This document shows positions 32,972-43,729 of a stretch of 64,000 bases of DNA, in pieces. The stretch spans positions 1 through 64,000 of the forward strand of contig JAWQEG010001427.1 in the NCBI GenBank assembly GCA_033782935.1, in the 5' to 3' direction. Source of the DNA: Petrolisthes cinctipes. Its lineage: Eukaryota; Arthropoda; Malacostraca; Decapoda; Porcellanidae. The notes under the pieces are model-generated. The model worked only from the letters and a program-made list of their open reading frames with translations, was not told the DNA's origin and did no database searches. The number at the start of each line of letters is the position of its first letter. The stretch's first letter is position 1. A program made the translations under genes and the position numbers.

Positions 32972-33293
32972 GGGTCGATTCCACAGTCGTTCGTTCGTTG
33001 TGGTTTGTTAGCATGCAAACGAAAGAATGTTAGCTGTGTAAATGACTTATGGGTGAATTATTTAATGAATTTGGTGAGTAAACTATACAGTGATTATCAT
33101 TATTATTATCATTAAATGACTTAGGGGTGAATTATTAAAGGAATTTGGTGAGTAAACTATACAGTGATTATCATTATCTAACTGTTAAATAGATTTTGTA
33201 AATGTGGATACTCAGCTTTTGGAAAATAATGAAGCCTTACAAGTGTGGTTGGTTGGGAAGCTAACAAACCAATATCACTGTGGAATTGACCCT
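32972..33293. mobile_element. Palindromic element family K, copy 2
   Basis: Ends GGGTCGATTCCACAGT and ACTGTGGAATTGACCCT; two internal modules. Short counterpart of 8085-8716. Confidence 0.85.
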
Positions 33294-33296
33294 GAA

Positions 33297-33562
33297 TAAG
33301 GGAGAAGTTTTGTGTTGGTAATTCTGGAGCAATTGATTCCTCCAAACTATGGTCAGGAGAAATCAGAAGCCTCCAATTTTCACACACAAATCACAGGGTC
33401 CTTAAGGGGAGGATACGGTGTTGGTAAATCCGGAGAAAATTATTCCTCCAAACTATTCCAAGCAACAGAACACCATTATTTTTGCTCTACTGGTTCTGTT
33501 TCATAGCATACTTTGGAGGAATAAAGGCACTCCAATGTACCAAAAAAGAATTACCACCTTAA
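33297..33562 (-). mobile_element. MITE family C copy with family B arm inside
   Basis: Two GTTGGTAAATCCGGAG-like arms separated by a family B half (GGAGAAATCAGAAGCCTCCA...CACAGGGTCCTTAA). Confidence 0.7.
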
Positions 33563-33606
33563 CGTATACAGGGAAAGTTTGACTCGAGTTGTTGTATTCT
33601 GAATAA

Positions 33607-33776
33607 TTAAGGACCCTGTGTTTTGTGTGCGAAAATTGGAGGCTTCTGATACCTCCTGACCATGCCACGAAACAAGTTCCTTCCATATAGCCTATAGGTG
33701 TGTGTGTTTCGTGGCAATATTTGAAGGACTCATTTACCTCCAGTTTTCTGACTACATCACACACTGGGTCCCTTAA
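33607..33776. mobile_element. MITE family B, copy 7
   Basis: TTAA-bounded, both arms present. Confidence 0.87.
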
Positions 33777-33959
33777 TTAATCTTGTTTTAGTTTGTGTTT
33801 ATTTTTTGCCTTGATATTTTGGTTAGTACAAGTAGAGTTGAATTACTTAAGGTAAATACTGCCCAATTAATCATCCTTACCTTCTGTACAGTACATCATT
33901 TAGCCACAAGATACACAAGCTGCTGTTTTCAAGGAGTTTAGAACGTATAGAAAGTGTAA

Positions 33960-34193
33960 GACTACGTAATTGCAATACAACAACATTACATTATTATTAT
34001 TAGGTTTGTTGTTTTGCAATGTAAGACTATGTAATTGCAATACAACAACATTATTATTATTAGGTTTGTCGTTTTGCTAATGACGGAGTCACTTGGTAGA
34101 CCATTCATTGCAGTACTTTCAGAATAATGAATGACCTCTCTTTTCATAAAGCCTGTGTAAGAATTCGTGTGGCCACCTGTACACAACGTTAAT
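33960..34193 (-). mobile_element. MITE family J, copy 2
   Basis: The complement of 5727-5925 with the TACGTAATTGCAATACAACA block duplicated; ends GTGGCCACCTGTAC. Confidence 0.78.
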
Positions 34194-34199
34194 CTCCCC

Positions 34200-34365
34200 T
34201 TAAGGGACCCCGTGATGTAGTGAGAAAATTGGAGGTTAACGAGTCCTTCAAATATTGCCACGAAACACACACACACACACACCTATATTGAAGGAGCTTG
34301 TTTTGTGGCATGGTCAGGAGGAATCAGAAGCCACTAAGGCTCATACACAATCATAGGGTCCTTAA
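34200..34365. mobile_element. MITE family B, copy 8
   Basis: TTAA-bounded; GGGACCCCGTGATG / ATCATAGGGTCC. Confidence 0.87.
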
Positions 34366-34472
34366 AGTGCTGCACAAGTAATATATATCTATGTGTAGCT
34401 ACAGTACTCTCCAACTTGACCCTCTCACATCCCTAGCTCTCACGTCTCTCACACATCCCTCTTACATCCCAG

Positions 34473-34646
34473 GGTATCTGAAAGTGAGTGTGGCGGTGCT
34501 GGGACCTGGTGACCTGTGTCCGGACATGGCAGCCAGACAGAGTGACCAGGATGACGTGGAGGCCAACCTGCTGTGGTCTGCTGGGGTCCACCTACAGCCA
34601 GCCACCTTCGTACTCTCTGTCTACTGTGCTCAGAACCTGCCCAGGA
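34473..34646 (+). CDS. Ferlin exon 9 (FerI, start of C2C)
   Basis: Encodes GYLKVSVAVLGPGDLCPD, DDVEANLLWSAGVHLQPA and TFVLSVYCAQNLPR. The GYLKxSxxVLGPGD and D(I/V)E.NLL..xG motifs are FerI signatures, then C2C begins. Phase 1 both sides; donor GTAAGT. Confidence 0.95.
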
Positions 34647-34751
34647 GTAAGTTGTTGGTTTTTTGTTCATATATACAGAATAGTTGTAAGTTGTTGAGTT
34701 GTTGTTTTTGTTTATTTTTATTATGTCCTGATACTTTCTTGTGTTGTTGTT

Positions 34752-34800
34752 GTTGTTCAAACTGTCTGGCTGAGCAGCCTTGAGTCCCTGAGGAAGGGTA
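34752..34800 (-). mobile_element. Jockey-group LINE tail, 5'-truncated
   Basis: The complement reads CTTCCTCAGGGACTCAAGG, then CTGCTCAGCCAGACAG and (CAA)n. This is the 3' end of the LINE at 39230-42385, about 50 bp long. Confidence 0.75.
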
Positions 34801-34923
34801 CTTTATTGTAAATTTGGTCATTGAAGAATCAATTGAATTTTACAGGAGTAAGTGTGGAAATTAGTTTTTTATTTATCTTTGTATTCATGCAGTAGTTTAT
34901 ATACAGTAGGTGTACATAATAGA

Positions 34924-35395
34924 TACAGTCAACTCTCATATTACACTAGTATTATGGTTGTGTAATATAGTGTGTGTAATGAAACTATTTATCTATCTAT
35001 AGCTCTGATGCCTCATTCCCTCCTGGAACTCCCCTTGGTGGCCACAGCAGAAGTGTCTCCAGTTCTCCCTGTTTCAACACTCCCTCCTTACTTGGTCAAG
35101 CCCTCCTCTACCCCTCATGTTTCTCTCCCTTACATACTCTTCCACTCTGTTCTGCCATTTAACCAGAGGTCTGCCTCTAACACCAGGTGCCACAACTTTA
35201 CTTTCATACACCTTCTTTACAAACAGTTTGTTTATGTGTAATGAAACTAACTGTGTACAGAAAACCCTCACTGTACAGTACACTGGTATTATGGGTGTGT
35301 AATGTAATGTACAATAAATGTTTACAGTACATACATTAATTACACACACTATTTCACACATATATATTCCCAGTATAAAATGAGAGTTGACTGTA
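34924..35395. mobile_element. TA-MITE hosting a LINE fragment
   Basis: Ends CAGTCAACTCTCAT and ATGAGAGTTGACTG flanked by TA. The interior is split by a minus-strand LINE fragment with a 15-bp duplication TGTGTAATGAAACTA (34973-34987 and 35235-35249). Confidence 0.88.
34988..35234 (-). pseudogene. LINE 3' end fragment, minus strand
   Basis: The complement encodes FVKKVYESKVVAPGVRGRP and WQNRVEEYVRERNMRGRGG, matching the LINE at 30783-31235. The GATA tail is at the left, as expected for minus orientation. Confidence 0.85.
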
Positions 35396-35413
35396 TTTAA
35401 TCCCTTTTTTCAG

Positions 35414-35630
35414 TGGATGCCGGGACCATGCAGACCCTCAAGGAGATACTTGGTGTTGGGAAAGCTTCCAAAGAACTGGTGGACCCTTACCTTGTGGCCA
35501 GTTATGCCGGCAAGGAGGTACAGACCAAGATACTCTACACCAACGAAAACCCAGAGTTCCGACAAAACCTCCACATGGGATTCCTTTTTCCATCTATGTG
35601 TAATGTCATCAAAATCACACTTATGGATTG
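35414..35630 (+). CDS. Ferlin exon 10 (C2C)
   Basis: Encodes MDAGTMQTLKEILGVGKASK, ELVDPYLVASYAGKEVQTKI and NPEFRQNLHMGFLFPSMCNV, then IKITLMDW. The LVDPY(V/L)xxSxAGK and NPxxxQxLxxxxxFPSMC motifs are characteristic of ferlin C2C. Phase 1 in, 2 out; donor GTGGGT. Confidence 0.96.
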
Positions 35631-36006
35631 GTGGGTGACATTTGATTACATTTGATCTTATTACATTTGATAACATTTGATTACATTACATATGATTACA
35701 TTTGATAACATTTGATTACATTACATATGATTACATTTGATTACATTACATATGATTACATTTGGTTATGGATTGGTGGGTGACATTTGATTACATTTGA
35801 TCTGATTACATTTGATAACATTTGATTACATTACATATGATTACATTTGGTTACATTTGATTACATTTGATTTGGTTACATTTGATTACATTTGATTTGG
35901 TTACATTTGATTGCATTACAGTTGATTACATTTGATTACATTTGGTTACATTACATTTGATCTTATTACATTTGATTACATTACATTTGATTACATTTAA
36001 TTACAG
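35631..36006 (+). repeat. Exon-10 donor duplication, (ATTACATTTG)n
   Basis: Exon end plus donor (TTATGGATTG|GTGGGTGACA) recurs at about 35766-35785. Both copies are followed by TTTGATTACATTTGATCT; the interval is (ATTACATTTG)n. Unit of about 143 bp, two copies. Confidence 0.85.
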
Positions 36007-36083
36007 GGACCGTGTGGGTGATGACGACACCATTGGGACGGCCACTATACCAGTATCTGCCATCTCAGCTCCAGGGGAAGAAG
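36007..36083 (+). CDS. Ferlin exon 11 (C2C)
   Basis: Encodes [20 protein letters not shown] and APGEE, the last strands of C2C (DxDRxxxND..IGTA.l.ls.IS in the family). The Asp cluster lies at a Ca2+-loop position. Phase 2 in, 1 out. Confidence 0.94.
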
Positions 36084-36133
<50 letters not shown>

Positions 36134-36480
36134 AAGAAGGTCAGTGTGTATGTATGTGTGTGTGTGGAAAAAGGTCAGTGTGTATTTATGTGTGTGGAAA
36201 AAGGTCTGTGTGTGTGTGTGTTTGTGTGTGTGTGTGGGGAGGGGGGGAAGGTGAGTGTGTGTGTGGGGGGGGGATAGAAGGTCAGTCAGTGTGTGTGTGT
36301 GTGTGGGGAAGGTCAGTGTGTGTATGTGTGTGTGTAAGAAGGTCAGTTATTGTGTGTGTGTGTAAGAAGGTCAGTCAGTGTGTGTGTATGTGTGTGTGTG
36401 GGGGGAAGAAGGTCTGTGTGTATGTGTGTGTGGAAGAAGGTCAGTCAGTGTGTGTGTGTGTGTGTGTGTGTGTAGCCTAG
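36084..36480 (+). repeat. Exon-11 donor-derived (GT) array
   Basis: About ten units of GGAAGAAGGTCAGTGTGTG plus (GT)n. GGAAGAAG is the exact end of exon 11 before its donor. Most units keep GGTCAGT, a good donor. Confidence 0.85.
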
Positions 36481-36684
36481 GGTAGGAAGAGACATTTTGT
36501 ATACAGTAGAGGCGACGCATCCTGTTCTGGGTCAATTCTTTCTTTATTTTTTATACCGGTATGTATATATATATTATGGGTTGATATTTTTTTCATGCAC
36601 CGTAAAATAAGATCGACCCATTTAGGAACTCACCCCCACACACATTTCCTCTCCCCTATAATATACTTTTTCTTTTTCTTCCAG

Positions 36685-36902
36685 GTTTCCTCCCCACCTT
36701 CGGACCGGCATGGGTGAATGTGTACGGGGCGAGGCGGGAGTGGGAGCTGCTGGAGAGTGACGGTGAGGGCAGCATGAACGAGGGAAGGGAGGCCGGGTGT
36801 GCTTACAGGGGCAGAGTCTTACTGGCCTTACACACCCAAGTTGGATCCTACCCACCGGCGCCAACCACTTCCATCGACAACAACGACTTCAACAAGATCA
36901 GG
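36685..36902 (+). CDS. Ferlin exon 12 (post-C2C)
   Basis: Encodes GFLPTFGPAWVNVYGARREW, then NEGREAGCAYRGRVLLALHT and NNDFNKIR. GFLPTFGP.(W/Y)(V/I)N(V/L)YG and GxAYRGR(V/L)L are ferlin signatures. Phase 1 in, 0 out; donor GTACGT. Confidence 0.96.
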
Positions 36903-37560
36903 GTACGTCAGTCTAAAACCAAGATAAAGAAGAAAATTAAGTCTAGCATGAAGAAAAAGAAAAGATGAAGAAATTAAGTCTCGAATGAAGAAAAAGAAAA
37001 GATGAAGAAATTAAGTCTAGAATGAAGATCAAGAAAATATCAGGGTCAGTCTTAAACCAAGAAGAAGAAAAGATAAAGAAAATATCAGGGTCAGTCTTAA
37101 ACCAAGAAGAAGAAAAGATAAAGAAAATATCAGGGTCAGTCTAGAACCAAGAGGAAGAAAAGATAAAGAAAATGTCAGGGTCTGTCTAGAACCAAGAGGA
37201 AAAGATAAAGAAAATTAGGGATTGATTTTGTTGATGATAAAAATATTTCAAAGGAAGAAAAGATGGATAAAAAAATTAGAGATTGATTTTGTTACTGATT
37301 GAAATATTTAAAAGGAAGAAGAAAAGATAGATAAAGGAATTAGAGATTGATTTAGTTGCTCATACAAGTTTTTGAAAGGAAGAAGAAAAGATAGATAGAG
37401 AAATTAGGGATTGATTTAATTGATGACAGAAATATTTGAAAGGATGGAAGAATAAAGATAGATAGAGAAATTAGGGATTGATTTTGTTGATTTTGTTGTT
37501 GACAGAAGTATTTGAAAGGAAAAAGAAACGATAGATAAAAGAATTAGGGATTAGTAACTG
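36903..37560 (+). repeat. Exon-12 donor-derived array
   Basis: GATCAGG|GTACGTCAGTCTAAAACCAAG at the donor recurs as ATATCAGGGTCAGTCTTAAA and CCAAGAAGAAG near 37036, 37084, 37127 and 37176. Related GAAATTAGGGATTGATTTTG units follow to 37560. Confidence 0.82.
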
Positions 37561-37749
37561 CCAGAAATTTTAGAAGTGCAGTACAAGGACATTATGGAGA
37601 TCTTTCCTTCCATAACCATACAATTCCATGAAATAATCTCACACATACAATACAATTATTTTGGGTACACTAATAGGGATGGAATTAATGCCATTTTATA
37701 GAGCTGGATGGAGTGAATGGCTATAAAATATTCTTGGAAGATAAACAAC

Positions 37750-38177
37750 TTTTTAAAAATAAACTTTCTGCTTCAGAGGTACCCATAAGTTTGAGTACAG
37801 TATTATGGATGAAATTAACGGCATTAAATAGAGCTGGATAGAGTGTTCGAATGGTTATAAAATATTCTTGGAAGATCAACAACTTAAAAAAAGAAAATCT
37901 TCCCGCTTTTGAGATTCCCGTAAGTTTGTGTACAGCAATATGGATGAAATTAATGGCATTTTATAGAGTTGGATGGAGTGGATGGTTATAAAAATATTCT
38001 TGGGGAATAAACAACTTAAAAAAAAATAATCTTCCTGCTTTTGAGATTCCCGTAAGTTTGTGTACAGTAATATGGATGAAATTAATGGCATTTTATAGAG
38101 TTGGATAGAGTGGATGGTTATAAATTATTCTTGGGGGATAAACAACTATATACCAATATTTCTGCTACTTGTTTCAG
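37750..38177 (+). repeat. Exon-13 acceptor/exon-derived array
   Basis: Three units of about 127 bp precede exon 13. Each contains a copy of the exon start (GAGATTCCCGTAAGTTTGTG near 37914 and 38044; CAGAGGTACCCATAAGTTTG near 37776), compared with the true GAGGTTCCGTGGGACGCGTA then AGTTTGTG. The spacer is TATGGATGAAATTAATGGCA and ATTCTTGGGGGATAAACAAC. Confidence 0.82.
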
Positions 38178-38362
38178 AGGTTCCGTGGGACGCGTAAGTT
38201 TGTGGTGATGTGCCAGCTGAGTGGGGCGGGGCTGCTGGGGGCGGCCGGCAAGCCTCTGGAGGTGGAGGTGTCCGTGGGGAACTTTGGTAACAAACTGGAG
38301 AACACAATGCTGCCGTCACCCTCATCCACACACCCAGCCAACCCAGTCTTTGATGGATGCAA
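38178..38362 (+). CDS. Ferlin exon 13
   Basis: Encodes RFRGTRKFVVMCQLSGAGLL, then LEVEVSVGNFGNKLENTMLP and PANPVFDGCK. (F)EVS(I/V)GN(Y/F)GNK and VFDGC(K/H)YY(Y/F)LPW across the next junction are ferlin signatures. Phase 0 in, 2 out; donor GTCAGT. Confidence 0.96.
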
Positions 38363-38644
38363 GTCAGTGTTGATAAAGTTGTTGTTGTTACAGTATTTAG
38401 GTATTAATACAGTATGGAAATTGGGGATTCAGGGGTGTTTTTAAAAGGGGGGGGGGGCGTGCGGCAAATTTATATTCACGGATTTTCAACGTTGGTGGGT
38501 GTCTGTGTTACCAAACCCCTGTAAATGTTGAAGGCTGACTGTAATGTTATTGGTGTTTATATATGTGTGGGTAAACTTGTACTGTACTGTAGTGTATAGC
38601 TCACCTCATTTTGGAACACTGGTTAATTTTACTCTAGGGGATGA

Positions 38645-38797
38645 TTAAAAGACCCTGTTATGTAGTCAGAAAATTGGAGGTAAATGAGTCCTTCAAATAT
38701 TGCCACGAAACACCACCCATATGGAAGGAGCTTGTTTCGTGGCAGTTGGGAGGAATCAGAAGCCACAAAGTCTCATACACGATCACAGGGTCCTTAA
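38645..38797. mobile_element. MITE family B, copy 9
   Basis: TTAA-bounded with both arms. A lone right-end fragment (TTTCTGACTACAGCACGGGG, TCCCTTAA) lies at 38988-39018. Confidence 0.86.
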
Positions 38798-39079
38798 GTT
38801 GCCACCAGTCAATATCAGGAGTTCATATCTGACTGACGTATGTATGATAATTGATGATGTCTGCTATAATTAAGATAGGTCCTACTGTATTGGGTATTGA
38901 AATGTTTTGGGAGATATTTTTTTTAGCAATACAGGAATGGCTTTTGTTTATAATTTTGAACAATCAATGACAGTGATTTGTTTTTTCAATTTTCTGACTA
39001 CAGCACGGGGTCCCTTAAAGTGCTTTGCTTCACCACCACCACCACCTCACCTGCCTTGTGTATTTGTCCTCCCCTCCAG

Positions 39080-39191
39080 GTACTATTTCCTACCTTGGTC
39101 TGGAGTGGAGCCTTTTGTTACCATCCACTGTGACTTTGAGGACGTCACTCACCGCCTCCATGCTGTCAACCACATCACCTCCATCATCACG
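39080..39191 (+). CDS. Ferlin exon 14
   Basis: Encodes YYFLPWSGVEPFVTIHCDFE, DVTHRLHAVNHITSIIT. Matches the ferlin YYxLPWxxxKPxVxxxxxxED(I/V)xHR block before FerA. Phase 2 in, 0 out. Intron 14 is about 12 kb because of two retroelements. Confidence 0.95.
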
Positions 39192-39236
39192 GTCAGTCCT
39201 CTCCCTTCACTACAGTGTATATAATTACCCCATTCT

Positions 39237-39345
39237 ATTGAGGGCACTGTGGGAAAGCCCGGTTCAAGCCATAGCCTTACTCAAGAGCTCAGGGCTGCTC
39301 GGTCAGACAGCTTGAGGAACTTTAACAACAACAACAACAACAACC
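39237..39345 (+). mobile_element. LINE tail inserted in the 5' end of the same LINE
   Basis: GAGGGCACTGTGGGAAAGCC...ACAGCTTGAGGAACTTTAAC plus (AAC)n matches 42287-42385. Flanked by CCCCATTCTA at 39227-39236 and 39346-39355. Confidence 0.8.
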
Positions 39346-39399
39346 CCATTCTACAACACAAACAAAACATTCTGCAACACAAACAAAACACCTACATTC

Positions 39400-42364
39400 A
39401 CCAATTTCACCACCATCAGACAGGACCGGGCCAACGACAATGGCGGTGGACTCATCACCCTAATCCATAAATCCATTAATTATATAGTAACCAGTGCGGA
39501 ACTCAAATCCCTCCTCCCCCACCACGACACCACCTCAGAAATTCAAAGCATTAAAGTCCGCACTGGTAAATCATCCAATATTTCAATAGTTAATTTATAC
39601 ATCCCCCCCCAAACCAGCCCAAGAGTTCCCCAAAACTTCTCCCCCCAGCTCCATCTGATCACCAACCAACCTGACCTCATCCTGGGTGGTAATTTCAACG
39701 CCAAGACGTCGGCCTGGTACGTCAACAACCCCGACACAGACAGAGGACTTGAAATCCTTGCACAAACAGACAACCTCATCTCATTAAACAACCCACATCA
39801 ACACACTCATATCCCTCACCAAGCCCTCTTCCAACCATCCTCTCCCGACATATCCTTTTGCTCTCCCAACCTCGCCCCCAGAACATCATGGAGAGTGGTC
39901 AGAACCCTCGGCTCTGACCACCTTCCAATCATAATCACCACTAAAACAAGAATCACCCCAGTTGGCCACAGACACACATACACAAATTACAAAAGTGCCA
40001 ACTGGGAAACCTTCACTATGGAAACAGAACAACACTTCGAAACACTGAACAGTACACCCATCACAAACATCAACACAGCTGTTCAAAAATTCAATACAAT
40101 TATACAAAACGCAGACAAACAGCACATCCCTAGAGGTAACAGAAGAAAACACAACCCCAACTTTACAACAGAAATTCAAGACCTCATCAAACAACGTGAC
40201 ACTCTTAAACACACATCCCCAACTCCTCTTACACAACACACAATAAACCAAATACAAGCACTAAATACACAAATAAACAACAAAATTAAAGAACAAAACA
40301 CACTTAACTGGCAAAGTTTTGTCAACACACTCAACCACACAACCAACACCAGCAAACTCTACAAAACACTAAACAGCATCACACTGTCCAACAGCAACAC
40401 TACACAATCACATGCAGCCATCACAACAACAGACACTATACCCTCTAACAAACAACAAGCAAACACACTCATCCAACATTTTTCGCACGTCAGCCACCTT
40501 CACCCTCATCCTGAAGACAGACGAGTCATTAGACGCAAGAGACGTTTCCCCACTGACCCAGACTACACACCATTCACAAATCATCAGACAAATCACATCA
40601 TTCACAACATAAAACACTCACCTGCCTGTGGTCCAGACAACATCAGTAACATACACCTTAAACACCTTGGACCACAAGGCATACAAGCACTCACTAACAT
40701 AGCAAACTACAGCTACTCACACAACACATTACCCAACATCTGGAAACATGGAAACATCATCACCATCCCCAAACCAAATAAAGACCCCACACTACCCTCA
40801 TCACACCGTCCCATCACCCTCCTTTGTACCCCCTCCAAAATCACTGAGCGCCTCATCATTAAACTAATCACACCACACATCCCCCTTGCATCTTCACAAC
40901 ATGGCTTCAGACCGCTACACTCAACAAACACCTTTCTTACAGACCTCACACAAAGAATTTTTGATGGCATCAACTCAGATAGACCCCCACACAGAACACT
41001 CTTAGTTACATTGGACATTAGTAAAGCATTTGATGCCATCCCCCGCCACAACCTCACAAACAAAATATACAACACAAACTTGCATAATAACACCAAAAGA
41101 TGGCTGGCCAGCTTCTGGTCAGTCATCTAACATTAAAAATTTCACCAATGGTGTCCCCCAAGGCTCTGTACTCTCACCCACCCTTTTCAACCTATACATG
41201 CACGACATACCAACACCCCAGGCACCACAAATACACATAGCCTCCTACGCAGACGACATAACACTCACATGTACACACAGAAACGCAGACACAGCCACCC
41301 TCATCCTCCAACCCTACTTCAACACACTCAATGCCTGGTTCACCACAAACAGACTTAAAATAGCACCCACCAAGTCAACTGTCACCCTTCTCACCAACTG
41401 GAATGCAGAACACCGCTACACACCACACCTCACCATAAACAACACACCTATACCACACACTCACACACCCAAAATACTTGGCATAACATACAATACATCC
41501 ATGACATTCAAACAACATATTACGACCATCAAAAACAAATGCATGCAAAGACTTAAAGCACCAACCAACATTGCCAGCACAACATTCGGACACAACAAGG
41601 AAACCACAACCACAGTATACAAACAATATATTCGATCAGTGATGGACTATGCAAGCCCTGCCTGGGCTTCAAACCTCACTGAGACTCATCACAACACCCT
41701 TCAAACCATACAGAACAGAGCCCTAAAGACAATCACAGGCTGCACAGCTACCACACCCACAGACCACCTACACTATGAAACCAAAGTCCTCAAAATCAAG
41801 GATCACCTTGACATGAGAGGCACACAAACACTTGCTGCAGCCTCCACAAACCCACACCATCCACTACACTACATGGCACAACACCCACACATGCCAAGGA
41901 ACATCAAAACAACACCCAGTACACGATACCATACACAAATACTATCATCTCTTACACCCTGCCCACCCCAAACCAATCTCCAGAAACACATCCATACTCA
42001 AATCACTCATCAATCCATCCAAACACTCAAAAACAACACTCAGCTGCATGCACGACCTCCTGACATCCACCCATCCGAATCCTCCCTTCCCCGTGAGGAC
42101 AGAGTCCACCTGGCCAGGCTGCGGTGTGGCCATCACCCGACCCTTCTGACTTATCAGAAGAGGCTGGATGGAGCTATTGCGGATGCCTGTCCAGGATGCA
42201 ACACAGCACCCCATTCTATTAAACACATTATTGAAGATTGCAACACACACAACCACACTTGCCAACAACACAACATACACTCTCTGAGGGCACTGTGGGA
42301 GAGCCCGGTTCAGGCTGTGACCTTCCTCAGGAGCTCGGCTGGGCTGCTCGGCAAGACAGCTTGA
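39400..42364 (+). pseudogene. Jockey-group LINE ORF2 (partial endonuclease, RT)
   Basis: The endonuclease C-terminal half has LILGGNFNAKTSAW (catalytic Asp of GDFNA replaced by Asn) and LGSDHLPIII. RT: IPKPNKDP, LDISKAFDAIPR, NGVPQGSVLSPTLFN, SYADDITLT (about 41246). The C-terminal region has VHLARLRCGHHPTLLTYQ and CPGCNTAPHSIKHIIEDC. Lesions: frame changes before 39895 and a 1-nt shift near 41115 between the LDISKAFD and PQGS blocks. No RNase H, unlike the LINE at 19710. Confidence 0.87.
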
Positions 42365-42525
42365 GGAACTTCAACAACAACAACCTGTATATAATCACCA
42401 TTCATTGCTTCTCACCAGGCAACACCTTACTATTGATTATCTGTATGTGTTGTGTTGTTGTGTTGTGTTGTAATTGTGTTGTAAAGATAGGAACCCAGTA
42501 ATCCCATTCTTTATTGATTGCTGGG

Positions 42526-42677
42526 TTAAGGGACCCTGTGATGTAGTCAGAAAATTGGAGGTAAATGAGTCCTTCAAATATTGCCACGAAACACCACCTA
42601 TATGGAAGGTTCTTTCGTGGCATAGTCAGGAGGAATCAGAAGCCTACAATTTTCATACCTGATCACAGGGTCCTTAA
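42526..42677. mobile_element. MITE family B, copy 10
   Basis: TTAA-bounded, both arms, directly beside the left end of the DIRS element. Confidence 0.87.
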
Positions 42678-42684
42678 AGAAATT

Positions 42685-42950
42685 AGTGCATTTGTCGCGG
42701 CTTTCAGCCGCTTAAATTGTATTTATTGGTTGTGAAACCAGCACAGCTGGATTGCTATAGAACACACCCCTTCTCCAGCCCTGGCCCCGTATAGGCATAT
42801 TCTGGGCTAGAAGGGTCTATTCCGTGAAGATCATCAGAAGTAAATAAAAATTCAAATCTGGCGCTGTACTGATATGGGAGCCACCTGGTGGTGGCCTGTA
42901 GAGGTAGTGACCCGCCCTGGACCAGCGAGAGCGACCGCTCGGTCACTCAA
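42685..42950 (-). repeat. DIRS left inverted terminal repeat
   Basis: The complement of 50694-50923 for most of its length (for example GTGACCGAGCGGTCGCTCTC versus 42930-42950). It has an extra GTCGCGGCTTTCAGCCG at its outer end that the internal complementary region lacks. Confidence 0.93.
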
Positions 42951-43005
42951 AATGAGAAGTTAAGGAGAATGTCTGCTGCATCGGGAGGCGGGTGGGACAG
43001 TAAAA

Positions 43006-43083
43006 GCTGTGCTGGTTCCACAACCAATAAATACAATTTAAGAGAAATGCACTATTATTGGTAAAGTGGAACCAGCACAGCTG
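43006..43083. other. DIRS internal complementary region
   Basis: AGCTGTGCTGGTTCCACAAC...CAATTTAAG is complementary to the left terminus. The abutting TATTATTGGTAAAGTGGAAC, then CAGCACAGCT, is complementary to the right terminus. It therefore bridges both outer ends, as needed to template end completion and circularisation. 43084-43570 is the 3' UTR. Confidence 0.9.
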
Positions 43084-43729
43084 AATTGCTATGCATGCGA
43101 TGCGGTCGGTGGGAGGTGAGGAGGAGGCATTCACACCCCGTATGAAGAGCGGTAAGAAGCACCTGGCCCGGAGCGGGAACTCGTATAAAGAGTATTGAGG
43201 TGAAACTATTGTAAAAGGTTTCCAAGAGTTTGGGTGGTAGACCATTTTGGAAGTGATTTTACTCATATATATAATTTATTATCATTATATATACCAAACT
43301 TTCTGTTATAAACCAGAAAGTGTTACAAGTAGTTTGTCTTTATAGTCAGACTCGAGGGGAGAGGCAGGGGGTCGAGGCCCCCCCCCCCTTTTTATCTCAA
43401 AGTCCTCCAAACCTAGGCTATGGCCTGAGTTTGGGTCATAAGTCCCCGAGAGGAGGAAAGAAACACCAATATATCCTAACCATGTGTTTATTGTATCAAG
43501 TCACCATTATTTTATCCCTCGGAAAATAAATACTCAAAGTTCCATAACAATGTAGTTTTATTACAGCAGCACCATATGTACAACATGAATGACATGGGAT
43601 GAGCATGAAAATGTACAGAATGGAAGTGACGTATGGGATGACAGGATGAATGGGTGACGGGTGTTAAGTAGCTCGACCTTTTCCCTCTTCCGCCTCCCGC
43701 GGGAACCCTTGCCAGGCGTGAGACGTGGG

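Larger units (their letters stand above)
39216..42399 (+). mobile_element. Jockey-group LINE, 5'-truncated, with target duplication
   Basis: The body runs from about 39230 to 42385 and ends GACAGCTTGAGGAACTTCAA, CAACAACAACC. The target duplication is TGTATATAAT(T/C)ACC at 39216-39229 and 42386-42399. A separate 109-bp tail of the same family (39237-39345) is inserted in its 5' end with its own duplication CCCCATTCTA. The coding strand is strikingly poor in G and T. Confidence 0.85.
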
